NCBI GenBank assembly: GCA_016709575.1
Contig: JADJMM010000002.1
Span: 757,051 to 821,050, forward strand
Length of the DNA stretch: 64,000 nucleotides
Direction of reading: 5' to 3'
Source: Sphingobacteriaceae bacterium
GTDB taxonomy: Bacteria > Bacteroidota > Bacteroidia > B-17B0 > Aurantibacillaceae
In this document: one piece after another, positions 59,559 through 64,000 of the stretch
Layout: the number at the start of each line of letters is the position of its first letter
How positions within the stretch are numbered: the first letter of the stretch is position 1
Made by a program: the position numbers and the translations under genes
The notes under the pieces: model-generated
The model's database searches: none
What the model was told of the DNA's origin: nothing
The model's input: the letters and a program-made list of their open reading frames with translations, nothing else

Positions 59559-62500
59559 ATGAAATCAATCTTACAAAACACTTTTGGAATTTCAATCCTC
59601 TTTTCATTATTCATCACTTTACAGGTAAAATCACAAAATCCGGGAATGGTGATTTCGGAACTTTTTATTAATCCTGCAAGCACTGATTCTTGCAAAGAAT
59701 ACGTAGAGCTTTTGGTTACGCAAAACACTGACTTTTCACTAACTCCTTATACCGTAATAGTTACCAATAATGGTACAGCTAATTCAAATGGTTGGGTTTC
59801 CGGCGGCGCCCTAACTTATGCTTTTGCAATAACCAGCGGCACAGTAGCTGCAGGAAATGTAGTTTATGTTGGTGGTTCTTGTATGGCGCCGAGTGGTATT
59901 AAACTTAGAACCATCAACGTTAAATACACTGGCGGGGATGGCGGACTAGGAAACCCATCTGCATCAGGTGTTTTTGGAAACGGCGGGACTAATGCCGATG
60001 GTGTAGCTCTTTTCAAAAGCAGCGTTGCGAATATCACAAGCAGTACCGTTCCGACAGACGCCGTTTTTTTCGGAACAGGAATTGGGTCAGCATCACTTAC
60101 AACAACTACAGGTTATGAATTACCTGTTAATGATTTATACTCAGGTGGAAAATTACAAGGTTCGAGTTTTTTTACTTCAGATCCTGCTTCCGATGATATA
60201 CTTACTGCAACAGGTTTATATAATACGACTACAAATACATGGACTACTCCAAGAACATTTTCAGTTACACTTGCCGCAGCACATACCGCAGCTTCTTCAG
60301 TTTCATTAACTACATCAGCATCTCCTGCGGTTATTGCATTTTTATCTAACGACTCAACTGCTGTTGAATCTGCAGGTAGTGCTAACATATATATGCGTTT
60401 AACTACCAGCAGCACTTTCCTGTTCTGTTGATATAACAGCTACCGCTTGGTCGAATGCGACAGCGTCAGATTATACTATCGCAGTTGCTACTGTAACATT
60501 TGCTGCTGGCGCTCCCGTGAATTCAACCGCATCTGTAAATATTACAATTAATAACGATGCTATAATTGAAAGTTCGGAATACATTATTTTAAAAATGAGC
60601 TCACCGGTTAATGCAAATATCGGTACCATTCAACAAATGGCTTTTTATATTAAAGATGATGATAAAGTAATTCCCTCACCTTCTAATGCTCTTTCACTTA
60701 ACTTGCTCGCTAGTTTTTCAAATACAGTATCAGGAAGTAACTCGGCAGAGATTGTTGCTCATGATCCAACTACTCAACGTCTTTATATAGTAAATAGTAT
60801 TGGTGCTAAATTAGACATTGTGAATTTTGTTAATCCTTCTGCACCTGTACTTATTACTTCTATTCCTGTAACACCTTATGGTAATATTAACTCCGTAGCG
60901 GTTAGAAATGGTATTGTTGCTTGCGCTATCGAAAACACAAATCCACAAGACACCGGTAAAATTGTGTTTTTTGATAAAGACGGCGTGTTTCTAAAACAAG
61001 TTAAAGCAGGTGCCATGCCGGATATGATTACATTCAATCACTCAGGAACAAAAGTTATTTCTGCTAACGAAGGCGAGCCTAATGCTGCTTATACCAATGA
61101 TCCTGATGGTTCGATAACAGTTGTGGATGTGTCAGGAGGAATTGCTTCTTTAACACAAGCTAACGTTACCCAAATCACGTTTACAGCATATAACGGTCAG
61201 GAAGCAACACTTAGATCTCAAGGTATTCGCATTTACGGTGGACCATCACCAACATCATCAAAAGATTTTGAACCTGAATATGTAGCGGTTGCATCAGACG
61301 ATAGCAAAGCATGGGTTACTTTACAGGAAAATAACGCCATTGTTGAAATTAATCTTACAACAAATACAATAACGGCGATTCGTGCATTAGGTACAAAAAT
61401 CATAATCTACTTAGTAACGGGATGGATGTTTCCAACATGACTAAAAAATAAATATTGCGAATTTTCCTGTTAAAGGCTTCTATTTACCTGATGCAATTTA
61501 TAGTTATACGGTTGGTGGTATTAATTATCTGGTAACCGCAAATGAAGGTGACACAAGAGCTATTCAGGTTTTACAGAAGAAACACGAGTTAAATCTGCAA
61601 ATCTTGATCCAACAAAATTTCCTAATGCAGCTGAATTAAAAAATGACTATGTGTTAGGCCGATTAACCATTACAGATAAAAATGGTGATACAGACTTAGA
61701 TGGTGATATTGATACTATTTACTCTATCGGCGTGCGTTCATTCTCAATTTGGAATGGTGTAACGGGACAATTAGTTTATGACAGTGGAGATGATTTAGAA
61801 CAAATCACAGCATCTAATTCATTTTCTGTTATGTTTAATGCAAGCAATGGTGGAAGTCCAAATCCAAAAGACAGAAGTGATGATAAAGGTCCTGAACCAG
61901 AAGGAGTAGCAATAGGAGTAATTGGAGCTAATACTTACGCATTTATTGCGCTTGAAAGAATTGGCGGTGTTATGGTTTATGATGTTACCGTTCCAAACTC
62001 ACCTGTTTATGTTACCTATGTTAATAACAGAAGTTTTGCAACTAACGGTCCGGACAGAGGGTCAGAAGGAATTATTTTTATTCCACAATCTGAGAGTCCA
62101 AACGGACAACATTTAGTTATTGCGGCGAATGAAACTAGTAGTACACTTAGTATTTGGGGAATCCCGGGTTGCACATCTCCATTATCAAGTTCATTATCTG
62201 TTCTTGGCGGAACTGTTGGTTGTGCAGGAACAACAACATTATCTGTTCCTGTTGGAACGGGATTAAACTACCAATGGAGTCCGAATAGTTCAACTATTAC
62301 AGGTGCAACAAATAGTACTTTAGCAGTTAATGCGAGTGGAAATTATATGGTTTCAATTACTGGTGGCACTAATTGTTCAACTAGTTCGTTAAGCCAGAGT
62401 ATTACTGTTAATGCTGCGCCGTCTTTATCTGTTGTAACTACTAACACAGCTATCTGTAACGGACAAACAGCTACTTTAACAGTGAGTGGCGCTTCAGCTT

Positions 62501-63328
62501 ATTCTTGGAGTACGAGTTCAACTACCGCAAGTGTAGCTGTTTCACCAAGCGCAACATCAACCTATTCTGTTGTAGGAATAGGAACGAACAGTTGTGTTAG
62601 TATGGATTCAATCAGTATTATTGTTAATGCTAATCCTACACTCTCTGTTTCACCAACATCAAGTGCGATTTGCTCAGGTCAATCTTTAACACTGAATGTT
62701 TCAGGAGCCAATACCTATACATGGAGCACATCTTCTAATTCAACTTCAATTACGGTTTCACCGGGAGCTAACACAACTTATAGTGTTACGGGCGCTAACG
62801 CAAATAATTGTAAAAGCACAAATACAGTTGGTGTAGTTGTGAATTCAATTCCTTCCTTAACAATTTCAACTTCTAATACATTAATTTGCGTTGGCCAAAC
62901 AGTCACTTTAAATGCAACTGGTGCTACAACTTATACTTGGAACACTTCTTCAACTTCATCATCCATTGCGGTTTCACCTAGCGTTACAACAACCTATTCA
63001 GTTACGGGAACTAACGCGAACAACTGTTCGAATTTGATGTTGATTACACAAAATGTTTCTGCTTGTACGGATATTAATGAGACAAGTCTTGCAAGAGCTA
63101 TTACAGTTTATCCAAATCCAGCCAACGGATATGTAACAATAGCTGTAAAGAATTATGCCGGTAAATTAAAAATAAACATAACTAACGTTCTCGGACAAAG
63201 TATTTACTCAGCTGATGAATTAATGGAAGGGGACAACCGTATAGATATTTCGGAATTTAACGAAGGTACTTATTTTATAAATGTGTATTCGGATGAAAGA
63301 GCAAAATACCATCCTTATTGTTCAATAG
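59559..63328 (+). CDS. Choice-of-anchor I family secreted protein with Ig-like repeats and T9SS type A sorting domain (four or more indels)
   Basis: About 1255 residues. Signal peptide MKSILQNTFGISILFSLFIT. A lamin-tail-like domain (MVISELFINPASTDSCKEYV) comes first, then a Calx-beta domain (about 60340-60660), then the choice-of-anchor I beta-propeller (SAEIVAHDPTTQRLYIVNS, GYLVTANEGD-like segment, DPTKFPNAAELK). At least three Ig-like repeats of ~76 residues follow (AICNGQTATLTVSGASAYSW, AICSGQSLTLNVSGANTYTW, LICVGQTVTLNATGATTYTW). The sorting domain has VYPNPANGYVTI, NVLGQSIYSA and FNEGTYFINVY. Breaks lie near 60415, 61400, 61445 and 61565. A spurious T near 63307 hides the true ending AKTILIVQ, TAG 63326-63328. 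Confidence 0.83.
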
Positions 63329-63339
63329 TTATAAAGAGT

Positions 63340-63366
63340 GGGCAGGCTTGGTTAACCTGCCCTTAT
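63340..63366 (+). terminator. Rho-independent terminator after the choice-of-anchor I gene
   Basis: GGGCAGG (63340-63346) and CCTGCCC (63356-63362) form a GC-rich 7-bp stem with a 9-base loop, followed by TTATTTT. It lies 11 bases after the repaired stop, which supports that stop over the open frame continuing to 63531. Confidence 0.75.
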
Positions 63367-63381
63367 TTTAAAATTCAATTT

Positions 63382-63531
63382 ATGAAAAGGATCGACGAAA
63401 ACATTTTATCCAACACATTGTTAGCTTGTTTACTTACTCTTATTTTCCTAGCGAGTTTGTCGTACAGAAACAGATCTTCAAATAATAAAAACGCTACAGA
63501 TAATCTTGTTAAACAAAAAAACATTACATGA
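63382..63531 (+). CDS. Possible 49-residue single-pass membrane protein
   Basis: ATG 63382 begins MKRIDENILSNTLLACLLTL and continues through a hydrophobic helix (IFLASLS) to a polar Asn/Lys-rich tail, TAA-free until TGA 63529-63531. It lies downstream of the terminator and is the only frame in the gap before the next gene. In the unrepaired sequence it appears as the end of the T9SS protein, which is an artefact. Evidence for expression is weak. Confidence 0.35.
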   Translation: MKRIDENILSNTLLACLLTLIFLASLSYRNRSSNNKNATDNLVKQKNIT

Positions 63532-63677
63532 GCTTTAACTCAGTGTTATATCTCAATATGTTATCAAATTTGATTGTTAGTTTCGTGTTAACCGAATGAA
63601 AATATAAAATTTACTTTTAGTAAAGTTCTTGGTGCATTTAATAACTATTCATTAAGTTGTAACTAATGTTCATATCA

Positions 63678-64000
63678 TGTTAAAAGGGAAAATTTGTAAA
63701 ACCCCAAAAAACGAAGACATATTATAGAACAATTGTGCTATCTGACATTCATCTTGGCACTCAAACCTCAAAAGCAAAAGAAGTATTACACTTCTTAAAA
63801 CGTCATAAATGTGATACCCTTATTTTGAACGGGGATATTATTGACGGATGGCAATTGAAGAAATCCGGTAAATGGCGGAAACAACACACCAACTTTTTCA
63901 AGCATATTATTAACCTCACGTCTAAAGACAAATGTGATGTTATTTACTTACGCGGCAATCATGATGATTTTTTGGAAGAAATGATTCCTTTTACGTTTGG
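63678..64000 (+). CDS. UDP-2,3-diacylglucosamine diphosphatase-like metallophosphoesterase (3' truncated by window; start frameshifted)
   Basis: The sequence encodes TIVLSDIHLGTQTSKAKEVL, then CDTLILNGDIIDGW and IYLRGNHDDFLEEM to the window edge. SDIHLG, GDIIDGW and GNHDD are the metal ligands of calcineurin-like phosphoesterases, and the spacing is that of the LpxH/LpxH2-like enzymes that hydrolyse UDP-2,3-diacylglucosamine in lipid A synthesis. The reading frame has no start; the ATG at 63678 (MLKGKICKTPK) is in a different frame and would join after one or two bases are added in the A-rich stretch near 63706-63720. Confidence 0.8.

Noticed and set aside
62440..63070. DNA tandem repeat
   Set aside because: The repetition is at protein level (Ig-like domains of ~76 residues with divergent codons) inside the choice-of-anchor I protein.
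61651..63531. A 626-residue gene ending at 63531
   Set aside because: It lacks a start or signal peptide, continues the choice-of-anchor I protein, and its end runs past the sorting domain and through a terminator.
1..64000. Reassignment of TAG as a sense codon
   Set aside because: Several intact genes end naturally at TAG at the family's normal length (FAD protein at 3926, scoB at 31257) and repaired T9SS and glycosyltransferase genes also end at TAG. Two in-frame TAGs are not enough.
1..64000. Programmed ribosomal frameshifting as a general mechanism
   Set aside because: The breaks have no common slippery heptamer or downstream structure, occur in both directions, and hit unrelated genes.
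1..64000. tRNA, rRNA, CRISPR or insertion sequences
   Set aside because: I saw no cloverleaf-like segment with a T-loop, no rRNA core sequence, no regularly spaced repeats and no transposase-like frame or terminal inverted repeats.

Overview
The window is a stretch of an AT-rich Bacteroidota genome. The evidence is six proteins with type IX secretion (T9SS) sorting domains, PKD and SprB-like adhesin repeats, the long three-domain form of IspG, the TAnnTTTG promoter element typical of the phylum, and AT-rich leaders without Shine-Dalgarno sequences. PaaABCD and a c-type cytochrome point to a heterotroph with aerobic metabolism. I cannot assign a genus.

Layout. 0-9 kb: tail of a GH20 hexosaminidase, ispG, a halogenase-like flavoprotein, then paaABC, a secreted small protein, a 36-residue membrane microprotein, a TPR-SpoIIE phosphatase and paaD, in one overlapping run. 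9-17 kb: a large secreted M43 protease, ruvC, a flippase-like membrane protein, a glycosyltransferase, a peptide-type ABC permease and an outer-membrane protein. 17-24 kb: a SirB2-cytochrome c protein, hflX and a GNAT enzyme on the minus strand, opposite two amidohydrolase genes. 24-31 kb: a STAS-like protein, a T9SS repeat protein, ferredoxin-NADP reductase, PBP1A and the scoAB CoA-transferase pair. 31-44 kb: an accessory glycan region with GT-C membrane enzymes (two in tandem), a UbiA-type phosphoribosyl transferase, a methyltransferase, a HAD phosphatase, a UGM-like flavoprotein, an acyltransferase, two family 2 glycosyltransferases and a radical SAM/SPASM enzyme. 44-54 kb: a lipoprotein, a T9SS protein, then housekeeping genes (rpoN, tyrS, alpha/beta hydrolase, LD-carboxypeptidase, HNH protein; divergent metG). 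54-64 kb: three very large T9SS proteins and the start of an LpxH-like phosphoesterase.

The dominant feature is that about half of the genes, including essential ones (ispG, ruvC, metG), are cut by single-base frameshifts. Most are one base missing from a short A or T run, and several occur as compensating pairs. Catalytic residues are preserved on both sides of the breaks. I read these mainly as uncorrected sequencing errors, as in a long-read assembly, and have merged the pieces into whole genes. Two apparent internal deletions and two in-frame TAG codons are less easily explained and are listed separately.

The most interesting biology is the 35.3-40.9 kb minus-strand operon. Two paralogous GT-C-like membrane proteins lead directly into a DPPR-synthase-like UbiA enzyme, a methyltransferase and a HAD phosphatase. 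Together they could form a lipid-linked pentose pathway with its own transferases. The SpoIIE phosphatase and microprotein inside the phenylacetate operon, and the pairing of an active amidohydrolase with an apparently inactive paralogue, also deserve attention. No tRNA, rRNA, CRISPR array, insertion sequence or prophage was recognised.
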